Notes: generated from the letters alone by a model not told the origin. Counted from the first letter of the stretch, positions 8,046-18,047 are shown. The stretch: 64,000 nt of DNA from JAJFIE01 sp964344255 (GCA_964344255.1 CAYFMQ010000001.1:620001-684000), one strand, 5' to 3'. Numbers and translations are program-made.

Positions 8046-9200
8046 ATGAACACACCCGAGACCACCAAGGCAATGGAAAAGACCGACGGCAGGACCGATC
8101 TTGTCGGCCTGTCCCGTGACGAGCTTGTCCAGGTTCTGGCCGAAATCGGCGAAAAGCCGTTTCGCGCCAAGCAGCTCTGGCACTGGATCTACCACCAGGG
8201 CGAACGCGATTTTTCCCGCATGACGACCATATCCAAGACCATGCACGGTGCGCTGGCCGAACGTTTTCATGTCGGCAGGCCTGCCGTTTCGCGTGAGCAG
8301 ACATCGGAAGACACATCCCGTAAATGGCTTTTCCGGCTGGAAGACGGCAACGAGGTCGAAACCGTTTTCATTCCCGAAGAAGACAGGGGCGCGGTCTGCA
8401 TCTCGTCCCAGGTCGGATGTTCGCTGACCTGCACGTTCTGCCATACCGGCACGATGAAACTGGTCCGCAACCTGACGGCCGGGGAAATCGTCGGTCAGTT
8501 CATGGCGGCCCGGGACAGTTACGGCGAATGGCCGTCACCCACGAGAGAGCGCCTGCTTTCCAACATCGTCATGATGGGCATGGGTGAGCCGTTGCTGAAC
8601 TATGACGCCGTGGCCAAGGCGCTGAAAATCATCATGGACGGCGAGGGCATTGCGCTTTCCAAGCGCCGCATTACCTTGTCGACATCCGGTGTCGTGCCGA
8701 TCATGGACCGCTGCGGCGATGATCTGGGCGTGAATCTGGCGGTCAGCCTGCATGCCGTTACCAACGAACTGCGCGATGTGCTCGTGCCCATCAACAAAAA
8801 GTATCCGATCAAGGACCTGCTCGACGCCTGCCGCCGTTATCCCGGCGCCAACAACGCCAGGCGCATCACGTTCGAGTACGTCATGCTGAAAGGCGTCAAC
8901 GATTCCGAAGCCGACGCCCGCGAACTGCTGCGGCTGATCAAGGGAATTCCGGCCAAGTTCAACCTGATACCCTTTAACGCCTGGCCGGGCGCGCCTTATG
9001 AATGCTCTAATCCCAAAGACATGAAGAAGTTTGCCGCCATCCTCAACGACGGCGGTTTTTCCGCGCCCATCCGCGTGCCGCGAGGCCGGGATATCCTGGC
9101 TGCCTGCGGCCAGCTAAAGTCCGCCAGCGAACGGGACATTGCCGCTCTCCGCGAGGCGGCGCGCGCCAGACAGGAAACGCACGCCCAAACCTCGGCCTGA
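8046..9200 (+). CDS. rlmN: Dual-specificity 23S rRNA A2503 / tRNA A37 C2-methyltransferase
   Basis: A radical-SAM enzyme of about 384 residues that methylates C2 of A2503 in 23S rRNA and of A37 in some tRNAs. The SAM/iron-sulfur motif is CSLTCTFC, preceded by the CISSQVGC block; the second catalytic cysteine is in ILAACGQL near the C-terminus, as in E. coli RlmN. The N-terminal helical domain (FRAKQLWHWIY) is also typical. ATG 8046 is preferred because a purine-rich tract precedes it; ATG 8034 in frame would add four residues. It lies 64 bp after phnE with a hairpin between them. Confidence 0.95.
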   Translation: MNTPETTKAMEKTDGRTDLVGLSRDELVQVLAEIGEKPFRAKQLWHWIYHQGERDFSRMTTISKTMHGALAERFHVGRPAVSREQTSEDTSRKWLFRLEDGNEVETVFIPEEDRGAVCISSQVGCSLTCTFCHTGTMKLVRNLTAGEIVGQFMAARDSYGEWPSPTRERLLSNIVMMGMGEPLLNYDAVAKALKIIMDGEGIALSKRRITLSTSGVVPIMDRCGDDLGVNLAVSLHAVTNELRDVLVPINKKYPIKDLLDACRRYPGANNARRITFEYVMLKGVNDSEADARELLRLIKGIPAKFNLIPFNAWPGAPYECSNPKDMKKFAAILNDGGFSAPIRVPRGRDILAACGQLKSASERDIAALREAARARQETHAQTSA

Positions 9201-9206
9201 GCTGTT

Positions 9207-10172
9207 TTACGCCAGGTTCGTTTTCAGGAAATCACACACCGTTGCAAATTCGCCGGCGGCGGCCTCGCTGGCGAGCCTGAGCCGGTAAAAGCCGTGGATC
9301 ATGCCCGGCACTTCACGATAGGTGACGTCGCACCCGGCGCTCGCCAACAGGGCGGCGTACTGGCGTCCATCGTCACGGATCGGATCGAACTCAGCCGTGT
9401 GGATGAACGCAGGGGGCAAGTGGCGCAACTCTTCCATTTCACACAGGATCGGGCGCGCCAGGGCGTCCGCCCAGTCCGCCGGTTTCTGAAGGTAGTTTTC
9501 CAGAAAGAACTTCATCGACGCCGTTGTCAGCCCAACGGCATCGGCGTTTTCCACATAGGAAGGCGCATCCAACGCTATACCGGTAACAGGGTAGATCATT
9601 GCCTGGGCGGCAACCTTGGGGCCGTTTCGCCGGTTTGACAGAAGGCACGCCACCGTGGTGAGGCAACCGCCGGCGCTGTCCCCTGCTAGGGCGATGCGGT
9701 GGGGATCTATGCCCAGGTCCGCCGCATTGTCATGCGCCCAGCACAATACGCCATAGGTATCTTCGAGGGCGGCCGGATAGGGGTTTTCCGGCGCCAGCCG
9801 GTAATCGACGCTGATGGTGACCGCGTTGGTTTCAGCCGTGAACCCCCAGGCAATGATGTCCGAGGATTCCAGATCGCCGAGCATAAACCCGCCACCGTGC
9901 ATATAGATAACACAGGGTGCATTCGCAGGCGCTCCGGTCTGACGGTAAACCCTGACAGGAACTTCATGCGCTTGCATTGAGTCGGTTAGCGGCACAAATC
10001 GATCTTAAACGTCAATCGATTCCGGACGGGGATTGGGAATGGCCCGGTAATAACGTTCCCAAAAGGCGCGGTAAGCTTCCGGTGTCTTTTCGGTGACGGG
10101 CGTGCCACCGACAGACTCACGCGCGTCCAGAAGGATCTGCATTTCCGGATGGAGGTTATCTGGAAGCTTCAT
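9207..10172 (-). pseudogene. HSL-family alpha/beta hydrolase interrupted by an in-frame TAA
   Basis: One reading frame on the minus strand encodes a complete hormone-sensitive-lipase-type esterase except for a single TAA at 10005-10007. The part before the stop (start 10172, or ATG 10211) is the helical N-terminal cap (LHPEMQILLDARESVGGTP). The part after it carries the strand PVRVYR, the oxyanion motif HGGGF, the nucleophile elbow GDSAGG, and the catalytic aspartate and histidine regions (EFDPIRDDG, GMIHGF). A GTG at 9995 could restart translation and give a 262-residue protein lacking the cap. It is a recent nonsense mutation, a restarted gene or a sequencing error. Confidence 0.8.
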
Positions 10173-10303
10173 ATGCTGCGTGCGCCCCGTTGACCGAATT
10201 GTGATGAGCATTTCTGTTTATTTTGCACCATGATATCGTGGCCCTGCCCCTTTCGGGCATAACCTATCTAGGACAGGGCGTCAGGAAACCGTGAAGGATC
10301 CAA

Positions 10304-10942
10304 ATGTCGACAGAACAACAACACGACCGTGAGGTCCTCTATATCGCCGATCCCATGTGCTCGTGGTGCTGGGGTTTTACGCCGACCATCCGGGCCATGG
10401 CGCAAAGCGTTAACGGCAAAGCCAATTTGTCGCTCCTGATGGGGGGCTTGAGACCGCTGACCCGAACGCCCATGGACGATGCCCAGAAAGCGGAAATCAG
10501 GCATCACTGGGAAAGCGTTGCCGATCGTTCAGGTCAGCCTTTTGCCTATGAATTCTTTGACCGGGACGGTTTTGTTTACGATACCGAGCCGGCAAGCCGG
10601 GCCGTCTGTGCGGTCCGCACGATATCACGGCCGCTGACCCTTGATTATTTCGAGGCCGTCCAGCGCGCTTTTTATGCGGAAAACCGGGATGTGACCGATG
10701 GCGGCGTGCTGCAGGAGATCGCCCACGAGACAGGGATAGAGCGCCAGGCTTTCGAGGGCCGTTTTTCGGATATCGCCAGCGCCTATGAAACCGCCGGGGA
10801 TTTCCATGTAGCCCGTCAGTTAAAAGCAACAGGGTTTCCGACGGTTGTCTTGCGCAAGGGCGACGAGTTCGCTTTGCTGACGGCAGGCTACCAGCCCTGG
10901 GACGCCTTGAAAGAGGTTTTTGAAGGGTGGTTGAGCGGATAA
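10304..10942 (+). CDS. DsbA-family thioredoxin-fold oxidoreductase
   Basis: A 212-residue protein with the redox motif CSWC at residues 19-22 inside ADPMCSWCWGF, the hallmark of the DsbA-like group annotated as protein-disulfide isomerase or FrnE/HCCA-related. The cis-proline region is GFPTVVLRKG. No signal peptide is visible, which suggests cytoplasmic action, unlike classic DsbA. It is divergent from the broken esterase gene. Its stop lies only 2 bp from the reconstructed end of the convergent EAL pseudogene. Substrate unknown. Confidence 0.85.
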   Translation: MSTEQQHDREVLYIADPMCSWCWGFTPTIRAMAQSVNGKANLSLLMGGLRPLTRTPMDDAQKAEIRHHWESVADRSGQPFAYEFFDRDGFVYDTEPASRAVCAVRTISRPLTLDYFEAVQRAFYAENRDVTDGGVLQEIAHETGIERQAFEGRFSDIASAYETAGDFHVARQLKATGFPTVVLRKGDEFALLTAGYQPWDALKEVFEGWLSG

Positions 10943-10944
10943 TG

Positions 10945-12157
10945 TTATGTATCGGCCCTGGCCCCGATAGCGGCCCAGTTCTCCACCCACGAAAAGATCT
11001 GATCGCCCGGCATGGCGCGGGCCACGAAGAAGCCCTGAACCACGTCACAATCAAGTTCAGAAATCCTGTCCAGGTCAATCTGATCCTCCACCCCTTCGGC
11101 GACGATTTTCAGGTTCAGCTGGCGTCCGAGTTTGGTGCCGGTCGACCTTCAACTCATTGAACGGCATACGGCGTAATTGCTCCATGGAGGAATAGCCCGT
11201 TCCGAAGTCATCCACGGAAAGGCCAAAACCCTTCATACGCAACCGGGTGAGAACCTCCAGGGCCACTTTCTGATCCCGCATCAGCTTGGTCTCGGTGATT
11301 TCCAATGTCAGCTTACTGGGCTCCAGTCCCACATCACGAACCAGGTCGGCGATCATGTCGGGGTAATGGTGCTCATGCAGGCAGTCCGCCGACAGATTAA
11401 CGGCAAGGGTGAGGTCCAGCCCTTCCTCCGCCCACTGCCCGGCCTGGGCAATGGCGGTTTGAAGGACGTAATCCGTAATATCGCCTACTAACCCCGTATG
11501 CTCAGCCAACGGGATAAAAACCGCAGGACTGATCCAGCCCTTATCCGGATGCTGCCACCGTAACAGGGCCTCAACGCCGATGACCTTTTGGTCATGAACC
11601 GATACCTTGGGCTGATAATGAAGCTCAAACTCTCCCTTATTCAAGGCATCCCGGATATCCTGTGGGTCGATATCCACATCGTTCTTATGTGACCGAACGT
11701 CATTGGACTTGAACGCAATTTCCAGCAGGGCGGTAAGTTCTTCGGCTATCACGGGTTTTTGCAGCATGCCAACAATGTTAACGCCATGGGCAATAGCCAG
11801 GTCACGGCTTGCTTTCAGGACATCCATGTCCTCGGCGCTGACAAGCGCAAGGCTGCCGGCATATTCCCTGGCGCCGATATGGCGCAAAAGCTCAACCCCG
11901 TCCATGCCGGGCATGTGCAGGTCCAACAGGATCAGGTCTGGGTCATCCCGGTCCGCGTCGAGCCTTACAAGGACTTCATTGGCATTCACCGCCAACAGCG
12001 TATTCGTGTAACCAGCCAACGCCAGCATGCGTTCCAGCATGATCGACAGCATGGGCTCGTCTTCGGCAATCAGGATTGTCGGGCCGGTAGTTGCGTCCTC
12101 AACCTGACTGGCCGAAGCTCCGCCCTCTTCTGTTTCTCTGGCAAAATCACCCTGCAC
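10945..12157 (-). pseudogene. REC-EAL response regulator with a frameshifting internal deletion
   Basis: Receiver domain (phospho-acceptor in LILLDLHMPGMDG) followed by an EAL c-di-GMP phosphodiesterase domain: VEALLRW, NLSADCL, LEITETK and DDFGTGYSS are all present. After KVDR the frame shifts and ends at 11075 in arginine-rich nonsense. The missing C-terminus (LGRQLNLKIVAEGVED, then DVVQGFFVARAMPG) continues in another frame to a TAA at 10945-10947. Relative to the intact tandem paralog, about 56 nt are missing around 11131-11146. The encoded protein would lack the AEGVE glutamate and QGF motif and should have no phosphodiesterase activity; the receiver domain could still be made. Confidence 0.85.
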
Positions 12158-12245
12158 GATATTTCTCTTGTGATCACAGTTCTATCCCGTCCCGTATTGG
12201 TGCACGGACCGGCTAGGTTGATCAACCATGTTTTTTTGAAGGAGT

Positions 12246-13511
12246 TTAGTCGCCCTGGTGTTCCGCCCGCCAGTCAACGAGCCAGTCGTCAAAAGCATCC
12301 GCATCCATGGGCCTGGCAATGATAAAACCCTGGACCACGTCACAGCCCATTTCGCGGACATAGGCCATGTCTTCGTCATTCTCCACGCCTTCAGCGACAA
12401 TCTTCATATTGAGCCGCCGTCCCAGGTCCGCGCTGGACGACATGATTGCCTGGGCTTTGGCGTCATGCTGAACACCGTGAACGAACACCCGGTCGATTTT
12501 CAGTTCCGTAAACGGCAGGCGCTGTAACTGGGTCATGGAAGAATAACCGGTTCCGAAGTCATCGATTGAAAGTCCAAACCCTTTCATGCGGAGCCGGGTC
12601 AGCACCTCCAGCACGCTGGTCAATTCCTGCATCAGGCGGCTTTCGGTAATTTCCAGCATCACCAGCGAACGGTCCAGGCCGGCTTCATCGGCCAGGGCGG
12701 CGATAAAATCCGGATAATCGAGACGCCCGAGACAATCCATTGAAATGTTCACCGCCACTGTGATCGGATTTCCAGCAGCAGCCCATCGCCCGGCCTGGGT
12801 TAGCGCTTCGCGTAGCACAAAGTCGGTGATATCAATAATCAGGTCATGCTGTTCGGCTAAATGAATGAAATTGTCCGGACCGATCTCGCCATGGTGAGGG
12901 TGATTCCATCTTACCAGCGCCTCGACGCCGGACAGATTATGGGGCTCAATCTGAGCCTTGGGCTGGTAATGAACGGCCAGGGCGCCGGTTTCCAGCGCCT
13001 GCCTTAGCTCATCAGGATCGACCTTCACGCTTATCTCTTCAAGGCCGCCGGCAGACTTCTCATCTTCACCAGCATCGACAACCGTCTCGGAAACGGCTTT
13101 CGCAATCTCTGTCATCGATGCGGCAAGGACGTCATAGGCAATCGGTTTCGTCAGCGCCGCCGCCATGTTCAAACCATGGGATTCGGCCAGCGCGCGGGTT
13201 GTCTGCAGAACATCGGCATGCTCGCCGGTAATCAGAATCATGTGCCCACGGTAGTTCAGGTCGGCGATATGCCGCAACATCTCGATACCGTCCATGCCGG
13301 GCATGTTCAGGTCGGTAATAAAGGCGTGGGGTGCTTCATCAGCCGAGGACAAATGGTCAATCGCCGCCTGGCCGTCCTCAACCACGACAGGCGCGGGGCA
13401 ACCGATCTTGCCCAGGTAGGTCTGGATAATTTTCGCCATCAGGGGGTCGTCCTCCGCAAGGAGGATCCGCAGATTCCCAACACCTGTACCGAGCGCGTCT
13501 TCTTCGGACAT
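12246..13511 (-). CDS. REC-EAL response regulator, predicted c-di-GMP phosphodiesterase
   Basis: 421 residues: a receiver domain at about 12-140 (acidic pocket LLAEDDP, phospho-acceptor FITDLNMPGMDG) and an EAL domain at about 165-415. The catalytic set looks complete: VEALVRW, NISMDCL, LEITES, DDFGTGYSS, KIDR, AEGVE and QGFIIARPM. It should hydrolyse c-di-GMP to pGpG under control of a histidine kinase, perhaps one of the two kinases in this window. It lies upstream of its degenerate paralog on the same strand, with an 88-bp gap. No kinase is adjacent. Confidence 0.9.
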   Translation of the reverse strand: MSEEDALGTGVGNLRILLAEDDPLMAKIIQTYLGKIGCPAPVVVEDGQAAIDHLSSADEAPHAFITDLNMPGMDGIEMLRHIADLNYRGHMILITGEHADVLQTTRALAESHGLNMAAALTKPIAYDVLAASMTEIAKAVSETVVDAGEDEKSAGGLEEISVKVDPDELRQALETGALAVHYQPKAQIEPHNLSGVEALVRWNHPHHGEIGPDNFIHLAEQHDLIIDITDFVLREALTQAGRWAAAGNPITVAVNISMDCLGRLDYPDFIAALADEAGLDRSLVMLEITESRLMQELTSVLEVLTRLRMKGFGLSIDDFGTGYSSMTQLQRLPFTELKIDRVFVHGVQHDAKAQAIMSSSADLGRRLNMKIVAEGVENDEDMAYVREMGCDVVQGFIIARPMDADAFDDWLVDWRAEHQGD

Positions 13512-13745
13512 CGTTGACTGTTTCCCTCTTGGAACTCTTCGCGGTTCCCGTAAGCACTATAGACTCAACTTGTTTATCGATGCACGACCAATATGCGTGT
13601 TTTCTTATGTATGGCGGCGAACGCTGGAAATGTTCCCACTGCTGAGTCTTGCCCATGACCCGTGAATGCCTATACTGCGCGCGCATTGCCGGACCATGAC
13701 TGGACACTTCCGGCGCCGATACAATTTTCTGCGGGATTAACGAGC

Positions 13746-14957
13746 ATGAGCAGCGCTGCAAAAGGGGAAATCAAGAAGGTCGTCCTGGCCTATTCCGGAG
13801 GTCTTGATACATCGGTCATCCTGAAATGGCTGAAGGATGTCTACGGCTGTGAAGTGGTGACATTCACCGCCGACCTGGGGCAGGGCGAAGAACTTGAGCC
13901 GGCCCGGAAGAAGGCCGAAATGCTGGGCATCAAGGAAATCTACATCGATGACCTGCGCGAGGAATTCGTGCGCGACTATGTCTTCCCCATGTTCCGCGCC
14001 AACGCCATTTACGAAGGCACCTACCTGCTGGGCACTTCCATCGCCAGGCCGCTGATCGCCAAACGCCAGATCGAAATCGCCAACGAGACCGGCGCCGACG
14101 CCGTCGCCCACGGCGCAACAGGTAAGGGTAACGACCAGGTCCGTTTCGAGCTCGGTTACTACGCGCTGAAACCGAACATCAAGATCATCGCACCGTGGCG
14201 GGAATGGGACCTGAACTCACGCACCAAGCTGATCGATTACGCCGAAAAGCACCAGATCCCGGTTCCCAAGGACAAGCGCGGCGAGCCGCCCTTTTCACAG
14301 GACGCCAACCTGCTGCATATATCTTCCGAGGGCAAGGCGCTGGAGGATCCCTGGGTCGAGCCGGACTGGGAGCATATCCTTACCCGCGTCACGCCGCCCT
14401 GGAACGCCCCCGATACGCCGGAAGAAATCACCATCGATTTCGAAGCCGGCGACCCGACCCACGTCAACGGCGAGAAGCTGAGCCCTGCCGAACTGCTTAC
14501 CAAGCTCAATGAACTGGGTGGGCGTAACGGCGTCGGCGCCATTGATATTGTCGAGAACCGCTTCGTCGGCATGAAATCCCGCGGCGTCTATGAAACGCCG
14601 GGCGGTACGGTGCTCTATCACGCTCATCGCGCCATGGAGAGCCTGACCCTCGACAAGGGCGCCGCGCACCAGAAAGACGAGTTGATGGCCCGTTATGCCG
14701 AGATCGTCTACAACGGATTCTGGTTCTCGCCCGAACGCGAGATGTTGCAGGCCGCCATTGATGAGTCGAGCAAGAAGGTCACCGGTTCCGTGCGTCTGAA
14801 ACTCTACAAGGGCAACGTGATCGTCACGGGACGCAAGTCGCCGTTCAGCCTCTACAGCGAGGAACTGGTGACATTCGAGGAAGACAGCGTTTATGACATG
14901 CGTGATGCCGAAGGCTTCATCAAGCTGAATGCCTTGCGTCTTCGGCTTAGGAAATAG
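13746..14957 (+). CDS. argG: Argininosuccinate synthase
   Basis: A cytoplasmic enzyme of about 403 residues that joins citrulline and aspartate with ATP in arginine synthesis. The N-terminal PP-loop AYSGGLDTS is diagnostic, with HGATGKGNDQVRFE in the middle and the usual length for the short bacterial form. The frame is open back to 13662, but ATG 13746 gives the typical N-terminus (MSSAAKGEIKKVVLAYSGG), so I chose it. Downstream is a palindromic repeat and then the DUF1989 gene. No argH is in the window. Confidence 0.96.
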   Translation: MSSAAKGEIKKVVLAYSGGLDTSVILKWLKDVYGCEVVTFTADLGQGEELEPARKKAEMLGIKEIYIDDLREEFVRDYVFPMFRANAIYEGTYLLGTSIARPLIAKRQIEIANETGADAVAHGATGKGNDQVRFELGYYALKPNIKIIAPWREWDLNSRTKLIDYAEKHQIPVPKDKRGEPPFSQDANLLHISSEGKALEDPWVEPDWEHILTRVTPPWNAPDTPEEITIDFEAGDPTHVNGEKLSPAELLTKLNELGGRNGVGAIDIVENRFVGMKSRGVYETPGGTVLYHAHRAMESLTLDKGAAHQKDELMARYAEIVYNGFWFSPEREMLQAAIDESSKKVTGSVRLKLYKGNVIVTGRKSPFSLYSEELVTFEEDSVYDMRDAEGFIKLNALRLRLRK

Positions 14958-15007
14958 TTTCTGGCGACACCGTCAATCTCGATATACCTGTGTGAAACCT
15001 TCTCCCA

Positions 15008-15074
15008 GTCACTCCCGCGAATGCGGGAGTCCAGGAAAACGGAGAATCTGGATTCCCGCTTGCGCGGGAATGAC
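15008..15074. repeat. Dispersed palindromic repeat pair
   Basis: Two units, 15008-15035 and 15048-15074, each form a hairpin around a TCCCGCnnnnGCGGGA-type core and are inverted copies of each other, separated by 12 bp. The flanking GTCA and CCAG/CTGG ends recur at 47107-47219 in this window. This is the style of short mobile or REP-like elements common between alphaproteobacterial genes. Confidence 0.85.
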
Positions 15075-15120
15075 CTGGCGGGCAAGATTTGCGCCATACT
15101 AGAATTGTAGGGGTCACGCC

Positions 15121-15723
15121 ATGACCGAGATTACCGTTCCCGCCAGCGACGGACGCGCCGTCCGGGTCAACAAGGGCCAGCACATCCGTATCACCACGCC
15201 CAAGGGGGCGCAGGCCGCCGACTTTTTCGCCTATAACGCCGATGACGTGGGCGAGTGGCTGTCGGCCAACCATACCTGGGTCACGACCTTCAACGTCAAG
15301 CCGCGCCAGGGCGACACCCTGATCTCCCGCTTCCGCCGGCCCATGCTGACGATTACCGATGACGGTGCAAACGGCGTTCACGACATGATGATTGCGGCCT
15401 GCGACCAGTTCCGTTATGAGTTCTTCGGCCATGTCGGGCCGCATGCCAGCTGCTCCGAAAACCTGCATACGGCCATGCGGCGTGAAGGCCACCAGATCGA
15501 TGTGGTGCCGCAACCGGTCAATTTTTTCACCAACACCAGGATCGAAGAGGACGGCTCGTTCGTTTCGCCACCCAATCCGGTGCCGCCCGGCGCCTACGTT
15601 GAACTGGAAGCCCTGATGGACCTGATCTGCGTGGTCTCGTCGTGTCCGTTCGATCTGAAAGTGGATGGCTGGCCCATCAACGCGGATGGCGGTCCGACCG
15701 ACCTGCTGGTTGAGGTCCGTTAA
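15121..15723 (+). CDS. DUF1989 / urea carboxylase-associated family protein
   Basis: A 200-residue protein of the DUF1989 family, members of which sit beside urea carboxylase or urea amidolyase genes. Visible family features are GQHIRITTPKGAQAADFFAY near the N-terminus, NHTWVTTF, then HASCSENLH (a conserved histidine-cysteine cluster that may bind metal) and VNFFTNTRIEEDGSF. The biochemical role is not established; in this window it stands alone behind argG, with no urea carboxylase nearby, so a ureido-compound link is only suggestive. It converges on the histidine kinase gene, 9 bp apart. Confidence 0.85.
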   Translation: MTEITVPASDGRAVRVNKGQHIRITTPKGAQAADFFAYNADDVGEWLSANHTWVTTFNVKPRQGDTLISRFRRPMLTITDDGANGVHDMMIAACDQFRYEFFGHVGPHASCSENLHTAMRREGHQIDVVPQPVNFFTNTRIEEDGSFVSPPNPVPPGAYVELEALMDLICVVSSCPFDLKVDGWPINADGGPTDLLVEVR

Positions 15724-15732
15724 GGAACGACG

Positions 15733-17778
15733 TTACATTTTCATTGGCAGGGATATCTTGAATTGAGCGCCGGTATCCGTATTGGAAACGGCGATGGTTC
15801 CGCCCATGTTGGCGATAATTCCATAGGAGATCGATAATCCGATGCCGGTTCCTTTGCCGATTTCCTTGGTCGTGAAGAAGGGATTGAAAATGTCTTGAAT
15901 GATCTGATCGGGAATTCCCCCTCCCGTATCAGTGACCAAAATATCGACCATTCCGGACTGAGAGCATTCCTCAACCTTGATTGTAACCCTGCCTTGGCCG
16001 AAGTCGTTTACGATATTCTCTTCAATGGCGTCGCCGGCATTTGTCAGAAGGTTCATGATCACCTGTTCCAACTGCGTCGCGTGTCCCATCACGGGACAAC
16101 ACGTATCGGGCATGTCGACCGTCAAATTAATATTGCGCACCTTGAATTGCTCGCTAACAAACTGCGTTGCATTGTTGATGACGTTGATCACGGATATGGG
16201 GGTAGGAGTCTCAGAAGCTTCACGCCCATATGTGCGCATATGATTTATTATTGTCGAAGCACGTTCTATTTGCCCGTTTATCCGGTTTAACTTTTTAGTG
16301 ACGAGTTCAGGGCTGATATCGCCATCTTCGATAAACTCCAACAAGGAATCTACGGACATCTGAATTATATTTAACGGCTGATTGAGTTCATGGGCCACAC
16401 CAGTGGCCATTTCTCCCAGCGACGCCATTTTCCCGGCCTGAACAAGTTGTGCTTCGGCGCTTTTCAACTCGGTAATATCCTGAATAGTGCCAACATGTTC
16501 GACAGGCGTGTCTCTTTCATCCCGGATAACTTTGCCTATGTCCTTGATATACCGGACTTCGCCATCCGGGCGAAGAATTCGGTAATCAATTTCATAATTC
16601 TCCCCCTTGTCATGGAATTCATTGAATACGGCATCATAAAGCTCCCGGTCGTCAGGATGGATAACCTGATCCAGGTGATCGTTGATAAGATCGTAGATTT
16701 CCTCCACCGTGACACCATAAATGCTGGCATATTCATCCGAACAGGCTATCAGCTTCTTGTCCTTCGTATCCCTACGCCAATTGCCGACATGTGCGATGCG
16801 CTGGGCGTTAGACAGGCTTTCATCGCTTTGCATTTTTGCTTTTTCAAGATCGGCTTTCGTATGTTCCAGGTTTTCGGCCAGATCGACGAGCCTTTTGCCC
16901 TGCTCCTCCATGGCCGCTCTCGACATTTCGAGATCGTAATTGGCGTTCTCCAGGGTTTGCCCTCTGAGTATTAACTCATTTTCCTTATGCTTTAATTCCG
17001 ACACGTCGTTCATTATGACAACGACGCTTCCGTCTTTGCTGCGCCGTTCGGAAATATCCAGATAAGTGCCATTCTGATAAGAAAGGGTTTCGTGCCTTAC
17101 GGGCAGGTGTCTGTTTTTAAGCCTGCGGTCTATCCACGTATCGGCAGGGACGTCCAGACGCAATAAACCGGACCAGACCAATGCCGTAAGAACGTCTTTG
17201 TACTGCATGCCAACATGCATGCTTCCCACAAGCCCATGATTAGCTGCAAACTTGTCATTGAATTGTTTAAGTCTGCTATCTTGACCCCAGATCGCAAATC
17301 CCTCACCGATACATTCGGTGGCGCTTTTGAATTGCATGTCCTTACGAATGTATTCCGTAACGTCCTGCCACTGGATAATGACATCATCGTTTGCGGTTAT
17401 TCGTTCCTTGACCTCGATCCAGCGCCCATCCGCCAATTGCTCTAGGCTGGTACACCGCATTTTTCTAAAGTTTGACAGCCTGTTTTGGAGGGCTCCTTCG
17501 GGATCGCAGACGATATCACTGCCTGCCAGATTACCGCCCTCGATAATCCGGCGCATCAGTTCTTCATAAGTGAGACCGATAATTCCGTTTATGCTCTCAA
17601 TGGAGAGAAATAACCGTAAAAACTGTTCGTTGCAGTATTCCAGCCTGTCGTCACTGTCAAAGCAGGTCAGGCCTATTCGTAATTGATCCAGTACATCATA
17701 AAACAGTGGAAACTTAGGATTATTAATCTCTAGTGGAGCACTCTCACTTAAGTGAACACTTGGCTTTTGGTGTGTCAC
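15733..17778 (-). CDS. Multi-PAS sensor histidine kinase
   Basis: 681 residues without membrane segments, so probably a cytoplasmic sensor. Two degenerate PAS-like regions lie at about 25-150 and 155-270, a coiled coil at about 275-325, and a clear PAS/PAC domain at about 330-450 (YEIDYRILRPDGEVRYI). The phospho-acceptor histidine is in GVAHELNQPLN near residue 465. The ATPase domain has an N box (MNLLTNAGDAI), G1 (DTGGGIP) and G2 (GTGIGLSISYG). No response regulator is adjacent; the REC-EAL gene 2.2 kb away is a possible partner only by distance. About 270 bp of non-coding sequence separate it from the divergent small gene. Confidence 0.92.
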   Translation of the reverse strand: MTHQKPSVHLSESAPLEINNPKFPLFYDVLDQLRIGLTCFDSDDRLEYCNEQFLRLFLSIESINGIIGLTYEELMRRIIEGGNLAGSDIVCDPEGALQNRLSNFRKMRCTSLEQLADGRWIEVKERITANDDVIIQWQDVTEYIRKDMQFKSATECIGEGFAIWGQDSRLKQFNDKFAANHGLVGSMHVGMQYKDVLTALVWSGLLRLDVPADTWIDRRLKNRHLPVRHETLSYQNGTYLDISERRSKDGSVVVIMNDVSELKHKENELILRGQTLENANYDLEMSRAAMEEQGKRLVDLAENLEHTKADLEKAKMQSDESLSNAQRIAHVGNWRRDTKDKKLIACSDEYASIYGVTVEEIYDLINDHLDQVIHPDDRELYDAVFNEFHDKGENYEIDYRILRPDGEVRYIKDIGKVIRDERDTPVEHVGTIQDITELKSAEAQLVQAGKMASLGEMATGVAHELNQPLNIIQMSVDSLLEFIEDGDISPELVTKKLNRINGQIERASTIINHMRTYGREASETPTPISVINVINNATQFVSEQFKVRNINLTVDMPDTCCPVMGHATQLEQVIMNLLTNAGDAIEENIVNDFGQGRVTIKVEECSQSGMVDILVTDTGGGIPDQIIQDIFNPFFTTKEIGKGTGIGLSISYGIIANMGGTIAVSNTDTGAQFKISLPMKM

Positions 17779-18047
17779 TTGCGTCTCAACAAGGCTATTT
17801 CACTGTTTCAACTATCTTTGATTGGGAAAAAAATACAATTGTACAGAAGTATGATTGATTTATACGAAGGTAGGAGATCGACAAATCAGGGAAAGCGCCG
17901 TTTATATCGTTAAAGCTGTTACTGAATGACGAAGAAACGTTATTTATGCTAACATTCCACCAAGATTTTCTTTACAGTTTTGGAATGCTAACCAGGGATA
18001 TGCCCCGGCATTCATGGGGCATGAAGAATTAATCGGGCAGGAAGAAG

